In this document: piece after piece, positions 44,189-54,175 of the stretch
Layout of the letters: each line of letters starts with the position of its first letter
Numbering within the stretch: the stretch's first letter is position 1
Assembly (NCBI GenBank): GCA_023091735.1
Contig: JALKBU010000203.1
Span: 1-61,578 of the forward strand
Direction: 5' to 3'
DNA from: Trichomonas tenax
Taxonomy: Eukaryota; Parabasalia; Trichomonadida; Trichomonadidae
Length of the DNA: 61,578 bases
Made by a program: the position numbers and the translations under genes
Notes under the pieces: model-generated
Told to the model about the DNA's origin: nothing
The model's input: the letters and a program-made list of their open reading frames with translations, nothing else
Databases searched by the model: none

Positions 44189-47140
44189 ATGCTGCGCCTC
44201 CTTGAGACGCCTGATTTAGCTCTCGCTCATACAGTCAAGTTTTTGTGTTCTGATAATGGGAACTATCAGACTCTCAAGGAGATGGTGAGCGAGTTTCCAG
44301 CAACGCAGCTCGTTTCTACGTTCAGTTATTTGAGCTATTGGATTTCAGATACCATTTCAAAGCACAAACTGAAGTACAGCGACGGCAAAATTCAGCAGTG
44401 TCTTCATTTATTAAATCTAATCTTCGCAAAAGTTCCTCCTTTAATTTTGATGAATGGCTCCTTTGACTTAAATTGGGGTATCTCACAGCCACATTGGGCT
44501 CTGCAAGAATTTTATCAGAAAATCAATAAAAGAATTACGATAATTCGCTCCTATATCAAGCCGCAATCTGCATTTGGCCAAATCTATCCATTTCCTCTCT
44601 CAAACGAGTTTAAAGAGGATTACTGGGTGACATTTAATCCAAATTTGTCGATAGATCTTGGAATTGACCAAGATTATCAATATGCAGCGAAAAATCACTT
44701 CAAAAAACTTTTACGCAATCGTGCTCCTCTTCAGTTGTTCGAACCATTACTCGATTCACAGATGAAACTTGTGTTAACGCAAGCAATAATTGAACTTCTC
44801 GATGAAATTAATGAAGATCCAAATTTGACACATGCAGAGTCTATTTCCACGTTTTCCTCTTTATTCTATTACATTTCATCGTTCTCTTTCCACGTTTATG
44901 TTGATGCACAGAAATTATGCGAATATATCAAAACACGTGATTATCTTTCACCTGCTTTTGCACTGTCTATCATTTCAGTTTTCTCAAGCAACTTATGTTA
45001 TTTCCATTATTTGATGCCAAAAGAACTTAACGAAAATCCAAATTCCGAGACAACAAATTACAATATATTCGATAGAACAAGCGACACACAACTTAGTGAA
45101 TTCTTTGCGATGATACCTGATCTCGTGAAGGATTATTTCAAGGGAGGATCTTTCGCCAATGCGCCACGGCAGAGCGAAGATAAGAACAAAAATCAGCCAC
45201 CGGAGACACTCAAGAATGACTTGAATTCACTTTTGAAGTACTTTTATAATCCAAAGATCAACAGGCCGGAGAAATTTAGATCTATTTACACGCTCGCTTC
45301 GAATAACACTTTCCCACCTATATATGTTGTCTCTATGTTCACAACATCATCGAAATATTTAAGCATGATTCACACACTGAATAATCCTAACAGTGAAAAA
45401 ATAGCAAAATTCTTCACATACATTATCGCGTTTATCACGCCAACGTGCGATAAAGCAAACCTTCCTCTTTTCAATTTCCATCGTGACGAGAAACTTATTG
45501 ATGGATATCTTTACTTATACATTCGCGGACTCGGCACTAAACTCATTTCGATCGCTATGAACTCCTCGATGGAGAAATGCCTTCCATTCTGTATTGCTGC
45601 TGTTGCTCGTTATCCAAGAACATCAAAACTCAATCATTGCGACTACCATCACATTTTCAGACGCATTCTTGTCGCAGATGTTCCAATGTTGGGCCCAACG
45701 ATTCTCGAAGCTATTGACAGATGCAATGACATTGTTATTCTTTCCATGTATGCTGATGCACTCTCTAATGTTGTCCACACGCATACTTCCAAAGAAAGAG
45801 ATGAAATAAGAGAACTGAGAGAGAAGATTCTTAAGAGATTGCCAATAAAGATCGATGAATCTCTCCCTTATGTTCAGATCGAAGAGTTCAACTCTCCGTC
45901 AAGAGAATTCTCGGAAGTTTCATGCAATATCTTCCTTGATGTCATTCACATGACACTCGAAAGTATCCAAGAAATCAATATCGATAACTGCATCTTCTGC
46001 ATTTTCTCTGCTTCACTTCCAATGAGGAGAAACTTCGCTCAGTATGTTGTTGACTTCTTATCAACACGTTTACTTTCGTATAACGATCCTGCTCCTATAG
46101 CGGAACTTCTTCCCCTCACCGAGTGCAACAAATGCATTCCACTTGCCGAACTATGTTTGCCGAGACTCTTGATGCAAGGAAATCTCGATCTTGCCGAAAC
46201 CCTTGCTGCTGCACTGGCTCCAGCTCTTGCAGAAGATGAGCTTATGCTTCACTGGTTGATTAAGTTTGGCAGTGAATACCGCGATTTCATTACTGCCGAT
46301 ATCAAGAAATCTCTTCGTGGAGCTTTGATCAAGAAATATGGTGATCAACTCCCAAAAAGCGAAGACTTCAAGCCAGAGCATGTCTGCGAGTTTGCTGATC
46401 GCCTTTGCAAAGCCGAGAACCCGAAGACATTCGATCCTGAAACAATGATGAGAGAATTCACCAGTCCTTATTTGTTCGAGCAAGCATTGATTCGTGCATT
46501 CATCCTTCTCAGCCCTCAGTCAGACAAAGAAATCATGGAATATCTCACAGCACCAATCTATGAAGTAAGAAAGTGGAATAATAGAAACGAATGTGTCCAA
46601 TGCCTCGCTAAACTTGCTGCAACAATGAGCAGCAACATTTTATACGAATACTACAGAAAGCTCATGCTCAAAGATCCATGCGATCTTTCAGTTGTTGCGG
46701 GTCGAATCTTCCTTGCAATGATAAGAATCGATATATTCGAAAGTTTTCTTGATTCTTGCTCAGCAACGATATTACGCAGCTCCGACAAACTCGATTTCTT
46801 CATGCGTATTGCTCTTCCTTCATTCCACCGCCTCCATGGAAACTTCCAGTGCGCTAAAGACTTTCTATGTGGCCTTATGGTCTCGGTTACTGATCAGACG
46901 CCGCGCGCATTGCAGGAAGCTGTCATTGATGCTGTTGGTTTGATATACATGAAACTGAAGTTGTTTGATTACCGCAAAAAGATCATCAACAGCGCAACTT
47001 CTTTCTTGCCCGACCTTAAGAGTGTTATTGCATGCTCACTTGATCCAGATGTTGCGAAACAACGCGGAGGAGAGTTGTTTAAGACGAAAGATCTTCACAA
47101 ACAGAAGATGAAAGAAAGAGCTGCTGCTCCACCTCAATAA
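44189..47140 (+). CDS. Large helical-repeat protein of unknown function
   Basis: 983 aa, soluble, with long stretches of amphipathic helices throughout (e.g. LVLTQAIIELLDEINEDPNL; LPLTECNKCIPLAELCLPRL; ALQEAVIDAVGLIYMKLKLF), as in HEAT/ARM-type scaffolds. A charged Asn/Gln/Pro-rich loop lies near residues 325-345 (APRQSEDKNKNQPPETLKND) and the C-terminus is Lys/Ala-rich (KQKMKERAAAPPQ). The N-terminal third (QPHWALQEFYQKINKRITII) might suit a Mediator- or proteasome-regulator-like scaffold, but I do not recognise the family and give no function. No signal peptide or membrane segment. The ATG at 44189 is preceded by an A-rich run; an earlier ATG at 44172 is out of frame. Codon use and length leave no doubt that it is coding. 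Confidence 0.85.
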   Translation: MLRLLETPDLALAHTVKFLCSDNGNYQTLKEMVSEFPATQLVSTFSYLSYWISDTISKHKLKYSDGKIQQCLHLLNLIFAKVPPLILMNGSFDLNWGISQPHWALQEFYQKINKRITIIRSYIKPQSAFGQIYPFPLSNEFKEDYWVTFNPNLSIDLGIDQDYQYAAKNHFKKLLRNRAPLQLFEPLLDSQMKLVLTQAIIELLDEINEDPNLTHAESISTFSSLFYYISSFSFHVYVDAQKLCEYIKTRDYLSPAFALSIISVFSSNLCYFHYLMPKELNENPNSETTNYNIFDRTSDTQLSEFFAMIPDLVKDYFKGGSFANAPRQSEDKNKNQPPETLKNDLNSLLKYFYNPKINRPEKFRSIYTLASNNTFPPIYVVSMFTTSSKYLSMIHTLNNPNSEKIAKFFTYIIAFITPTCDKANLPLFNFHRDEKLIDGYLYLYIRGLGTKLISIAMNSSMEKCLPFCIAAVARYPRTSKLNHCDYHHIFRRILVADVPMLGPTILEAIDRCNDIVILSMYADALSNVVHTHTSKERDEIRELREKILKRLPIKIDESLPYVQIEEFNSPSREFSEVSCNIFLDVIHMTLESIQEINIDNCIFCIFSASLPMRRNFAQYVVDFLSTRLLSYNDPAPIAELLPLTECNKCIPLAELCLPRLLMQGNLDLAETLAAALAPALAEDELMLHWLIKFGSEYRDFITADIKKSLRGALIKKYGDQLPKSEDFKPEHVCEFADRLCKAENPKTFDPETMMREFTSPYLFEQALIRAFILLSPQSDKEIMEYLTAPIYEVRKWNNRNECVQCLAKLAATMSSNILYEYYRKLMLKDPCDLSVVAGRIFLAMIRIDIFESFLDSCSATILRSSDKLDFFMRIALPSFHRLHGNFQCAKDFLCGLMVSVTDQTPRALQEAVIDAVGLIYMKLKLFDYRKKIINSATSFLPDLKSVIACSLDPDVAKQRGGELFKTKDLHKQKMKERAAAPPQ

Positions 47141-47725
47141 TATACATTTTTGTTGTTTTATATTGTTTTGAAGTAATATAAATATTGTTTTATATGTTGT
47201 TAAAACTCAAATTTATTTTGATCTAAAATCAAAAACTGAAATGTAATCGATTAACTATTCTACATCACTGTAAATACTCTATTAATAGTGATTTATATCA
47301 TTTGGAAATGTCAAAATTAAAATAATATTTTTATCAATACATATGATTAAAGAAATGATAAAATTAAACACTATACCATTCGCCATTAGTTATGAACTTT
47401 GTGTTTATAGTTGTGTTAAAGTTATAATCAATATTGATAACAAATTTTTTCAATATATTTAATCAATTTCAAACTAACTATAGCAATATGTATTTATGTC
47501 CAATTTCTATCTATTTAGATATATTTAAGAGTTAGTTCTAAATAATATATCTAATTTGAAACAGATGCATTGATTTAATTGCAAATATTCATTGAGATCA
47601 ATATTCTTTGTCATTGAAAGCAATATGTGATGACTAAATATAGATGATGATTAAATTATTCCAATAAAAAGTTTTGATTAATTTAATGAGAAAATTAGTA
47701 TATAATCACTTTAGATAGACCACGC
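47141..47725. other. Convergent intergenic region
   Basis: About 585 bp of AT-rich DNA between the 3' ends of two convergent genes. Nothing recognisable. Confidence 0.5.
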
Positions 47726-48127
47726 TTATGCTTCAACGAATGGTGTAGCGCCTATTTTTGCAACATGAATAACAAGTCTGATTTGGCCACCTTTTGGCAC
47801 TCCTTTGACAGGGGTGAGGCTGTACCACCTGTTGTAAACCTTTCCAATCTCAAATTGGTTCATTGGAACTTTCAAAAGTGAAATTGCATCATCACTGCTT
47901 CCTTTGTCTTCATCCTTCAAAAATACAGTCAATGTATCGATAGAAGGGTCTTCTGTAGGCATGTGGAACTCCTCGTTCCATACTGGCATGAAATCTTTCG
48001 AAATCACTCTTGTTTTGTGCAAATTCCTCGATCCGCTCATTTGAAGGATCGCGAACGCATCGACCTTCCCAAAAAGGTCCATTTTTGGTAAATCTTTGGC
48101 TTCAACAACGCGTATGTGAGCTTCCAT
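47726..48127 (-). CDS. Single C2-domain protein
   Basis: 133 aa, one C2 domain and little else. [20 protein letters not shown] with [10 protein letters not shown] is the classic first half (..ArdLpkmD.fGksDPyv). [20 protein letters not shown] is the NP.WNE strand, and [17 protein letters not shown] carries the third Asp loop. Acidic residues are present in loops 1 and 3, so Ca-dependent membrane binding is plausible. Trichomonads have many such single-C2 proteins. The ATG at 48127 is preceded by TCAGTTTT (48140-48133), an initiator variant with G after TCA. A TTG directly before the ATG is ignored. Confidence 0.88.
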   Translation of the reverse strand: MEAHIRVVEAKDLPKMDLFGKVDAFAILQMSGSRNLHKTRVISKDFMPVWNEEFHMPTEDPSIDTLTVFLKDEDKGSSDDAISLLKVPMNQFEIGKVYNRWYSLTPVKGVPKGGQIRLVIHVAKIGATPFVEA

Positions 48128-48140
48128 CAAATAAAACTGA

Positions 48141-48884
48141 AAATTTTATAAATTTCATCACAAAATAGAACACCGATAAATGAGAAGGCATTCAATTTAG
48201 ATGTCACGAAATATGGATAATAACTTCTCTCTGATCATAATTATAAAATTTGGAGTATTATGAAGTTTAATCGTTATCGTCCCTTCAAATGCTATTTTTT
48301 TCTATTTGATGATTTGGATATGAAAATATCACTTTCTATGGTCATGAAGACATTAGCACACGAGAATTTATTGCGTTATCTATCAACATTCGCTTTTTGA
48401 TAATTTCATTATTAGCTTCCGAAGCTCATAATGAAAGCAATGTTCATTATTTTGAATATGCTATTGTAATTATTCATTGTTCATATCATAATCGTTAATT
48501 GTATGATTCTGATGAAATATTTTTAACTAGAAGTCACATGAGCATCAAGAGAAGCTTTCTGTATTTGCATGTTGCTTATTTATGCATATTATTGCACTAG
48601 AATATATTGATATTTACATATTTTTTTTCATCTATAATCAAATCAGATACAATAGTGCGCGCATGATTCGCCCTTAAAAATACGTAAAGCATGAAAGCAT
48701 AAATCATTAGCAAACGCAATTTTTCAAATATCAATTTAATCTCAACACCAAAGAAGTAGAATACTAAAATTATGTTATGCATCAAATAGAACTTAGCATG
48801 GTATTGCTCTGAAGCTTGTTAATAGATTCATTTTTGCAATCATATTATTAAGGGGTTAGCTTAAAAAGAAAGGGATAAAACTAA
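48141..48884. other. Divergent intergenic region
   Basis: About 745 bp between the divergent C2 and TRIC-like genes, so it should hold both promoters. TCACTTTC near 48329 matches TCAYTTTY but is ~550 bp from the TRIC-like start. No TGACA array is seen. Confidence 0.35.
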
Positions 48885-49628
48885 ATGACTCACTATGAAC
48901 AGCTGAAAGGGAATTTGAAGTTCCTTGAAAAAGCTGGAACGCTTGAAGTCTTCAAGCTTATGAATAACTCACCTCAATATCCGTTTTTCTTTGTTGTAGA
49001 AGCTATGTGGAGCAGTTTTTTGGTTAAAAAGTCAATTACAGCAAGGAAAAACAATAATAAGCATCATGTCAATCGTATCCTCCAAGTAATTTTATCTTTT
49101 CTCGTTGCATTTGTTATGACATTTGCATCACGTGAAATAACTTCGAATATATATCATAAACCATCGCCATTAGTCACAAACAAACTTCAGTTACCAATAT
49201 TTTCCGTAATTTGTATTGTTATGTTAATCTCTCCATATGATCTCGTTTTTAAACTCACAAACATATTATATTACTTTGTTGGACTGTTGCAAGGTATCAA
49301 TGAAATGCGTTTGTTCTTAAGAATTCTTGAATGGTCAAACAAACCAAAATTTGAATATAAAGATACGTCATTTGATCTAATATACGGCATCATGGTAGTT
49401 GAATTTAAGTACATTGTTGAGCTTTGCATGAGAAAGTTCGTTCATGGATCAAAATCAAATCTCACAACAAAGTGGCAGATCATAAAGAATGCCATAATAT
49501 GTGCTATATACTATATGGCAATCAGTGTCGGTGAGATACCAAAGGAATACCGAAATCTTAAACTTCCAGAAGTATTATTAGGCTTATCCATGGGTATCCT
49601 GAATGCAGCAGCTATACTTTCGAACTAG
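48885..49628 (+). CDS. TRIC-type intracellular cation channel (TMEM38-like)
   Basis: 247 aa with about six or seven hydrophobic helices. PFFFVVEAMWSSFLVKKSIT (~33-52) matches the first TRIC helix. The key segment is LISPYDLVFKLTNILYYFVG followed by LLQGINEMRLFLRI (~113-147), which follows the TRIC pattern '(C)PFDL.YK.....P..L.....KEV.R..KI'. The second half has GIMVVEFKYIVELCMR and GILNAAAILSN. TRIC channels are homotrimeric K+ channels of the ER that balance charge during Ca2+ release. The conserved Lys of KEV.R is Asn here (INEMRLF), which could alter lipid or voltage coupling. The assignment is by pattern, not by alignment score. Confidence 0.7.
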   Translation: MTHYEQLKGNLKFLEKAGTLEVFKLMNNSPQYPFFFVVEAMWSSFLVKKSITARKNNNKHHVNRILQVILSFLVAFVMTFASREITSNIYHKPSPLVTNKLQLPIFSVICIVMLISPYDLVFKLTNILYYFVGLLQGINEMRLFLRILEWSNKPKFEYKDTSFDLIYGIMVVEFKYIVELCMRKFVHGSKSNLTTKWQIIKNAIICAIYYMAISVGEIPKEYRNLKLPEVLLGLSMGILNAAAILSN

Positions 49629-49781
49629 AGAAGTATTTTATATATCAAATATTCACCAAACTGTTATAAAATGTAATGATCTTTTTCACTTTTTGTTGAT
49701 TTTTTAAATTTGTTTAGATATCGCCATAGCTATAACCGAATAATCAATAAAAGTGAAATCAAAAATTTGCAACAATAAATT

Positions 49782-49794
49782 TGACATTGTGACC
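49782..49794 (+). promoter_or_regulatory. TGACATTGTGACC element before the RBM26/27-like gene
   Basis: Two TGAC words (49782, 49790) lie 9-17 bp before the ATG at 49799, in the position an initiator would take. There is no TCAYTTTY nearby. Confidence 0.4.
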
Positions 49795-49798
49795 TGAA

Positions 49799-50749
49799 AT
49801 GACTGAAACTCCATCGGCACCAACATCAGAGAACCTTTTAGGTCCGATTTCAGAGATTCTGCAAAATCATGATCTCAAGCACGTCAATCCGAACCTTTTG
49901 GTCGATTATATTTTATCTTTGGTAAGAAGAATCAACTCAATCCACAAAATTATGAAAAGAATCAAATACTTCGTTGGAAATGAAGTTGCTAAAGAAATAT
50001 CGGATCTCATGGGCAGCAAATTTATAATTGAAACAGAGCAATCTAAAGATAATTTAAGAATTGACGTATCAGCATCTAAAAAGCAAAAAAAGAAACAGAT
50101 TTCAACTCAGATCGTTTACGTTGACGAAAACGGAATCTCAGAGGAAGTGAAAGAAGATATATTGGACGAAATACTGCGATTATCAAATGGATCTTTTGTG
50201 CAAAAGGACAGATTCATCATATTCGTTGCTGGTTTGGATAATGCACATAATTCAATTTCCAAAATTTATAAGACATTTAAGCAATTTGGAAGGATTTGCG
50301 CAATCGAGGAAAATAAAGAGAATAGTGTTGTACTGATAGAATTCACAAAACTTGCTGATGCTTATCATGCTGTCAAAAAAGCTCCAAAGATGCTTGGTAA
50401 TCAACTTTTAAAGGTTGGTTTTGCTACTCATCCTGATCCTGATGCTATTGCAGCAATTGAGCAAGATATTAAAATCGCTCGAGAAAACTTTGAGCAATTT
50501 GACCAATTCAATCATAAAAAGCCCCGCCATGTTCAGGAGAAAGTTATTGATATTGATAGGATTCTTATTGATGAAATGAAGGAATTGAAAAAGCGAAAAG
50601 AACAAAATCTGCTTGTAATGAAGAAATGGAATACAGAATCAGCTCAATCACAGATTGATGATATCAATAAACTTGAAGAAATGATTAAAGGCTACGAAGA
50701 AATGAAGGAATCTGTTTCACAACCTAAAGTGGAAGTTCCAACAAACTAA
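49799..50749 (+). CDS. RBM26/RBM27-like RNA-binding protein
   Basis: 316 aa. A helical N-terminus (~10-75, HVNPNLLVDYILSLVRRINS) resembles the PWI-like domain of RBM26/27. A basic patch follows (ASKKQKKKQ). One RRM spans ~140-210: RFIIFVAGLD (RNP2 position), SISKIYKTFKQFGRI, VVLIEFTKLADAYHAVKKAP (RNP1 position) and LGNQLLKVGFA. Helix 1 and strand order fit the RBM26/27 pattern 'NNISKLNEHFSRFG...ALIQF...A..A'. The C-terminal 90 residues are coiled coil (DEMKELKKRKEQNLLVMKKW). Human RBM26/27 and fission-yeast Rmn1 work with MTR4-type helicase complexes in nuclear RNA decay; that role here is inferred from family. RRM certain, subfamily probable. Confidence 0.7.
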   Translation: MTETPSAPTSENLLGPISEILQNHDLKHVNPNLLVDYILSLVRRINSIHKIMKRIKYFVGNEVAKEISDLMGSKFIIETEQSKDNLRIDVSASKKQKKKQISTQIVYVDENGISEEVKEDILDEILRLSNGSFVQKDRFIIFVAGLDNAHNSISKIYKTFKQFGRICAIEENKENSVVLIEFTKLADAYHAVKKAPKMLGNQLLKVGFATHPDPDAIAAIEQDIKIARENFEQFDQFNHKKPRHVQEKVIDIDRILIDEMKELKKRKEQNLLVMKKWNTESAQSQIDDINKLEEMIKGYEEMKESVSQPKVEVPTN

Positions 50750-50830
50750 TCTCATTCATTTTAATATTCTTGATTGTTTGTAATAATAAAAATCTCTCAA
50801 ATTATAAATTGGAACACGGTATAAACAATT

Positions 50831-51790
50831 TTAGTAATTATTTTGATGCTTCTCCTTATATGTTGTGAAAATACTAATAAGATGCAATTTTCCGTTCTTC
50901 TTGGCGATCATTTCTGGTGTATTGTGATCAGAATCACTTGCAATAATATTTGCACCAGAATCTATTAATAACTCAGTGGTTAATGGATCACCGGACATAC
51001 AGGCATAGTGGAGCGGTGATCTTCGCTCATCATCTAAAGTATTCACGTTTGCACCTCCATAAATTAATTCTCTGCAAATATAATATTCTCCGATCTTTGC
51101 GGCTTCTCCCAAAGGAACTATACCTTCGTCGTCAGGAATATTTGGATCTGCACCGTTTTCTAAAAGCAATCTCGTTGCTTCATAATCTTCACAGAAAAAT
51201 AGTGGAGATCTGTGCATTGTTGAAGGTTTCATAACATCGCATTTGGCTTTGATTAAGAATTCGACAAAATTTAACTGATTATTCTGTAAAGCAACAATAA
51301 GTGGTGTTTCTTTTGCCCTTCCTTGGATGTTTATTGAGGCACCTTCATCTAGCAATGCTTTAGCACCAACAATGAATCCATTTTTCGCGCAATAATGAAG
51401 AGCAGAGAAAGAATCCCAATCTTGTTTGTTAACTTCTGCGCCAGCAGCAATAAGAAGACGGATAATGTCTATGTTTTGGGCTAAGGAAGCAAAATGTATT
51501 GGGTAACGCAGTCTTTTATCAGCAACATTCGGATTAATTCCTTGTGATAGAAGCCATTGTGCGATTTCTGCTTGTCTGAAAGCGCATGCGAGAATCAGCA
51601 GCGTTGGTTTTCTTGTGCATATCTCTGGAAGCACGTAAATGTCATTTAACTGTAATGTTAGAAAAAAAAATTATACTATCATGTCAACTGAATAAGGAGG
51701 CCCAAGAAGCAGCTTCAGAGTGCTCAAGTCTCCTTTTTCTATAGACTCGTAGATCTGATTATGCACTTCTGCCTCTGATAATTCTTGCAT
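50831..51790 (-). CDS. Ankyrin-repeat protein, two exons with a 27-nt intron
   Basis: Exon 1 is 51790-51677 (38 codons, MQELSEAEVHNQIYESIEKG...) and exon 2 is 51649-50831. Joined, they give 310 aa. The repeats run from residue ~14 (EKGDLSTLKLLL) to the end, about eight units such as YPIHFASLAQNIDIIRLLIA, SALHYCAKNGFIVGAKALLD and SPLHYACMSGDPLTTELLID. Exon 2 alone has no ATG before several repeats. Exon 1 ends in a stop within the intron, and removal of the 27 nt restores one frame and completes the first repeat pair (VDMI|LNDIYVLPEI, phase 0). The C-terminus is charged (YKEKHQNNY). Ankyrin proteins are abundant in trichomonads; the partner is unknown. Confidence 0.85.
51650..51676 (-). other. 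27-nt spliceosomal mini-intron
   Basis: On the minus strand it reads GTATAA, a T run, then CTAACATTACAG. GTATAA is a GTA-type 5' splice site. CTAAC-attACAG keeps the branch point fused to the 3' splice site, like the trichomonad ACTAACACACAG signal. An in-frame TAA lies inside it, so an unspliced message would be truncated after 39 codons. Confidence 0.85.
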
Positions 51791-51939
51791 ATTTATAATA
51801 AGAAGTTTAACAAAAATAAACAAGGGATATAGAGTGTTTTTATAATAGGGTTGTATTATAATAAAAAGGGTTTTATAGCCTTTATAAAATTGTTAACCCC
51901 TTATATGAACGTTTATTATTTTTAATTTTAGCTCTCACA

Positions 51940-52461
51940 ATGTTATTCCTCTTTTTAGTCAATTGCATCAACTTGGTTGATATGCACCAGTCTATTGCCG
52001 ATGATTTGTCAACAATTTCCAATCAAATATCAGCAAATTCCGAAAATCCACCAAATGTTAATCATATTTTCGATAAACTTGTGGATATGCTTCCTAAAAG
52101 GGACTCTATAGATTACTACGTTGAAGATTTTTCAGCAAAACAGATGAAAACATCTCCACAAGATTTTAATCTTAAATCTGACAATATAACATGTTTCCAG
52201 AGTAACAGAGTCCAAATGAACATTAGGTTTTACACGCAAGAGACTGTCTCAAAGATTTCCTTATTCAATAAATACGAAGAAGCAACAGAAGTTACACTTG
52301 AGTTGTCAGGAATAAGCAAAAGATATGGATCTCAAAAATTACAAATTGGCAAAGACAATTTTGAGCAATTATTAAAAACGCCAATTGTTGATAATGGTAT
52401 CAAACTTATCTTCTCAACGAAAGAGCAGCATATTTGCATAGGAAAAATGATGTTTTACTAA
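51940..52461 (+). CDS. Small secreted or lumenal protein of unknown function
   Basis: 173 aa. MLFLFLVNCINLVD looks like a short signal peptide or anchor. The rest is soluble with alternating hydrophobic strands (VQMNIRFYTQETVSKISLFN; EVTLELSGISKRYGSQKLQI; GIKLIFSTKEQHICIGKMMF) after a helical, Ser/Asn-rich segment. The strand-rich C-terminal 100 residues could be a discoidin/SUN-like jelly roll, but no motif fixes this. TCACAA sits immediately before the ATG, as an overlapping initiator. It is divergent from the ankyrin gene, sharing a 150-bp promoter region. Confidence 0.6.
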   Translation: MLFLFLVNCINLVDMHQSIADDLSTISNQISANSENPPNVNHIFDKLVDMLPKRDSIDYYVEDFSAKQMKTSPQDFNLKSDNITCFQSNRVQMNIRFYTQETVSKISLFNKYEEATEVTLELSGISKRYGSQKLQIGKDNFEQLLKTPIVDNGIKLIFSTKEQHICIGKMMFY

Positions 52462-53292
52462 CTCTATTTGTTTGTAAATATATAAATTTCAAAAATATAT
52501 AAACCTATTTATATGCGTATTTAATCATTCGATTTGGATTCACTTCATGATCTACTGCTGAATATCAAACATTTTCTGTAATTAAAATGTATTATCCTTG
52601 AAATTATCTCATCAAATTCTATGTTTTAATGTCATTGAAGTTTTGCAACTTCACAAATTCGAACATATCAAAATGGTATGATCCGTCGCAAAAGAACAAG
52701 CATATTATTACAAAAATATCGTAGATATAGAAATGTTTCAATAACTAGAGTGGGGCCAGCAGTAGGCCGTTATCTTTTTTGCACGCTATATGAATCTTGA
52801 AGATTTTGATTTTAAGAGTTTCTTTTTGAAGAAGTGAATAAGAATGTCACTTTTGGGATGTAAAGTCACAAACGATTTTTGTATGATTTGATTTTGATTC
52901 GAAAATTCTATTAGAAAGATCATGTAAATTCCAATTATCGTGATAAAATCGAAAAATAAAATAATGTAAACTCAAAAACGTGACACAATGATTTTCCCAG
53001 AATATAAATTTTATTGCAAAATTATATACAAAATGAAGAGTATATCCAAAATAACCAACAAAAACTGCGAAATAATGCCTCAGTTTTCTGTTCATTAATC
53101 CATTCTTTCCCATTCCTAGAGCCAAATCCCAAAATCGAAATGGCTAAGAAAAAAAACGATAGAGACAAGAAATTTCTGAGAAATCGACCATTCACTACAA
53201 AATTGAAAACAGCGATTTTCACTATTTAATTCTTGCCTCAAATGGCCCAAAACAAGAAGAATTTTGAGGAAGCCGATAGGCATACAAAAATG
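52462..53292. other. Intergenic region with TGACA-type words
   Basis: About 830 bp. TGTCA 52845, AGTCA 52864, TGTAA 52924, TGATA 52941, TGTAA 52965 and TGACA 52981 occur at 16-24 bp steps except one larger gap. They lead to TGACACAATG at 52981, which would start a 36-codon frame; I see no reason to call that a gene. Longer minus-strand frames here are AT- or Phe-rich and not credible. Confidence 0.4.
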
Positions 53293-53299
53293 TGACATT
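53293..53299 (+). promoter_or_regulatory. TGACATT element before NuoE
   Basis: TGACATT ends 6 bp before the ATG at 53306, the same position and sequence as before the PARP and RBM26/27-like genes. Confidence 0.45.
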
Positions 53300-53305
53300 G
53301 TTTAC

Positions 53306-53905
53306 ATGCTCTCCAGCAGCACACGCTTCTTCGCCAGGCTCAACAAGAAGTCCGTCCTGATCCAGAAGCCATTCAAATTCCAGGACCAGTCAAAGGTTGA
53401 CGCTATCCTCGCTAAGTATCCAAAGGAGAACAAGCGCGCTGCAACAATCCCACTCCTTCACCTCGGCCAGCGTGAAAACGGCGGCTACCTTACAACAGGC
53501 GTCCTCCAGGAGATCTCCAAGATCGTTGGCGTTACAGCTGGCCGCGTTCACGAGACGGCTTGCTTTTATTCGATGTTCCGCTTCCAGCCACCGAACACTC
53601 ACATTGTCGAAGTTTGCAAGGGCCTTTCTTGCTACCTCTGTGGCTGTGACAACGTCAAGGATGCCATCGAGAAGGCCGCTGGAGGCACATTCAAGGAGGG
53701 CAAGTCCCACGATGGACAGTTCACCCTCGAGGAAGTCGAATGTCTCGGTGCTTGCGCTAACGCACCAGTCATGATCATAGATGGTGTTTACTATCAGAAC
53801 TTGACTGCTGAGACAGCTAAGATTATCATCGAGAGCATCAAGGCTGGTAAGTCGATCAAGGAGCTCGATGCCATCCATACACACCCACCAACACCACTCC
53901 CATAA
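53306..53905 (+). CDS. Hydrogenosomal NADH dehydrogenase 24 kDa subunit (NuoE-type)
   Basis: 199 aa. MLSSSTRFFARLNKK is a short Ser/Arg presequence of the kind that targets hydrogenosomes. The mature part is the NuoE thioredoxin fold: helical AILAKYPKENKRAATIPLLH, then CFYSMFRFQPP. The [2Fe-2S] ligands are CX4C (CKGLSC, ~107-112) and CX3C (CLGAC, ~147-151). In trichomonads this subunit pairs with the 51 kDa NuoF subunit to oxidise NADH and pass electrons to ferredoxin for H2 production; NuoF is not in this window. The frame extends to an ATG at 53264, but the presequence ATG 7 bp after a TGACATT element fits better. Codon use is GC-rich compared with neighbours, indicating high expression. 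Confidence 0.93.
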   Translation: MLSSSTRFFARLNKKSVLIQKPFKFQDQSKVDAILAKYPKENKRAATIPLLHLGQRENGGYLTTGVLQEISKIVGVTAGRVHETACFYSMFRFQPPNTHIVEVCKGLSCYLCGCDNVKDAIEKAAGGTFKEGKSHDGQFTLEEVECLGACANAPVMIIDGVYYQNLTAETAKIIIESIKAGKSIKELDAIHTHPPTPLP

Positions 53906-54175
53906 ATATTCAAAAACGAATAATGCAAAATAAAAAATCTATATATATTTGCTTTTATATTACATATCTATTTTGCCTCATACCAAGTTTCATAATAATC
54001 CTATTTAAACTCCATAAATTTCCCATATTGAAATTTGACTATTAAATTGATATGCGATGATACTGAAGAATAGTATTTTTTAGGTAAATAGTGAGTGATT
54101 TTAGATTGAATTTTGAGATATCGAAAATATATATTTTTAAAACATAACAAAAAAAATTATATCATTGGGGTAGCT

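Noticed and set aside
52981..53098. 36-codon frame starting right after TGACACAATG
   Set aside because: The promoter-like context is attractive, but the peptide (Lys/Ile/Tyr-rich) has no sign of selection and RNA data would be needed.
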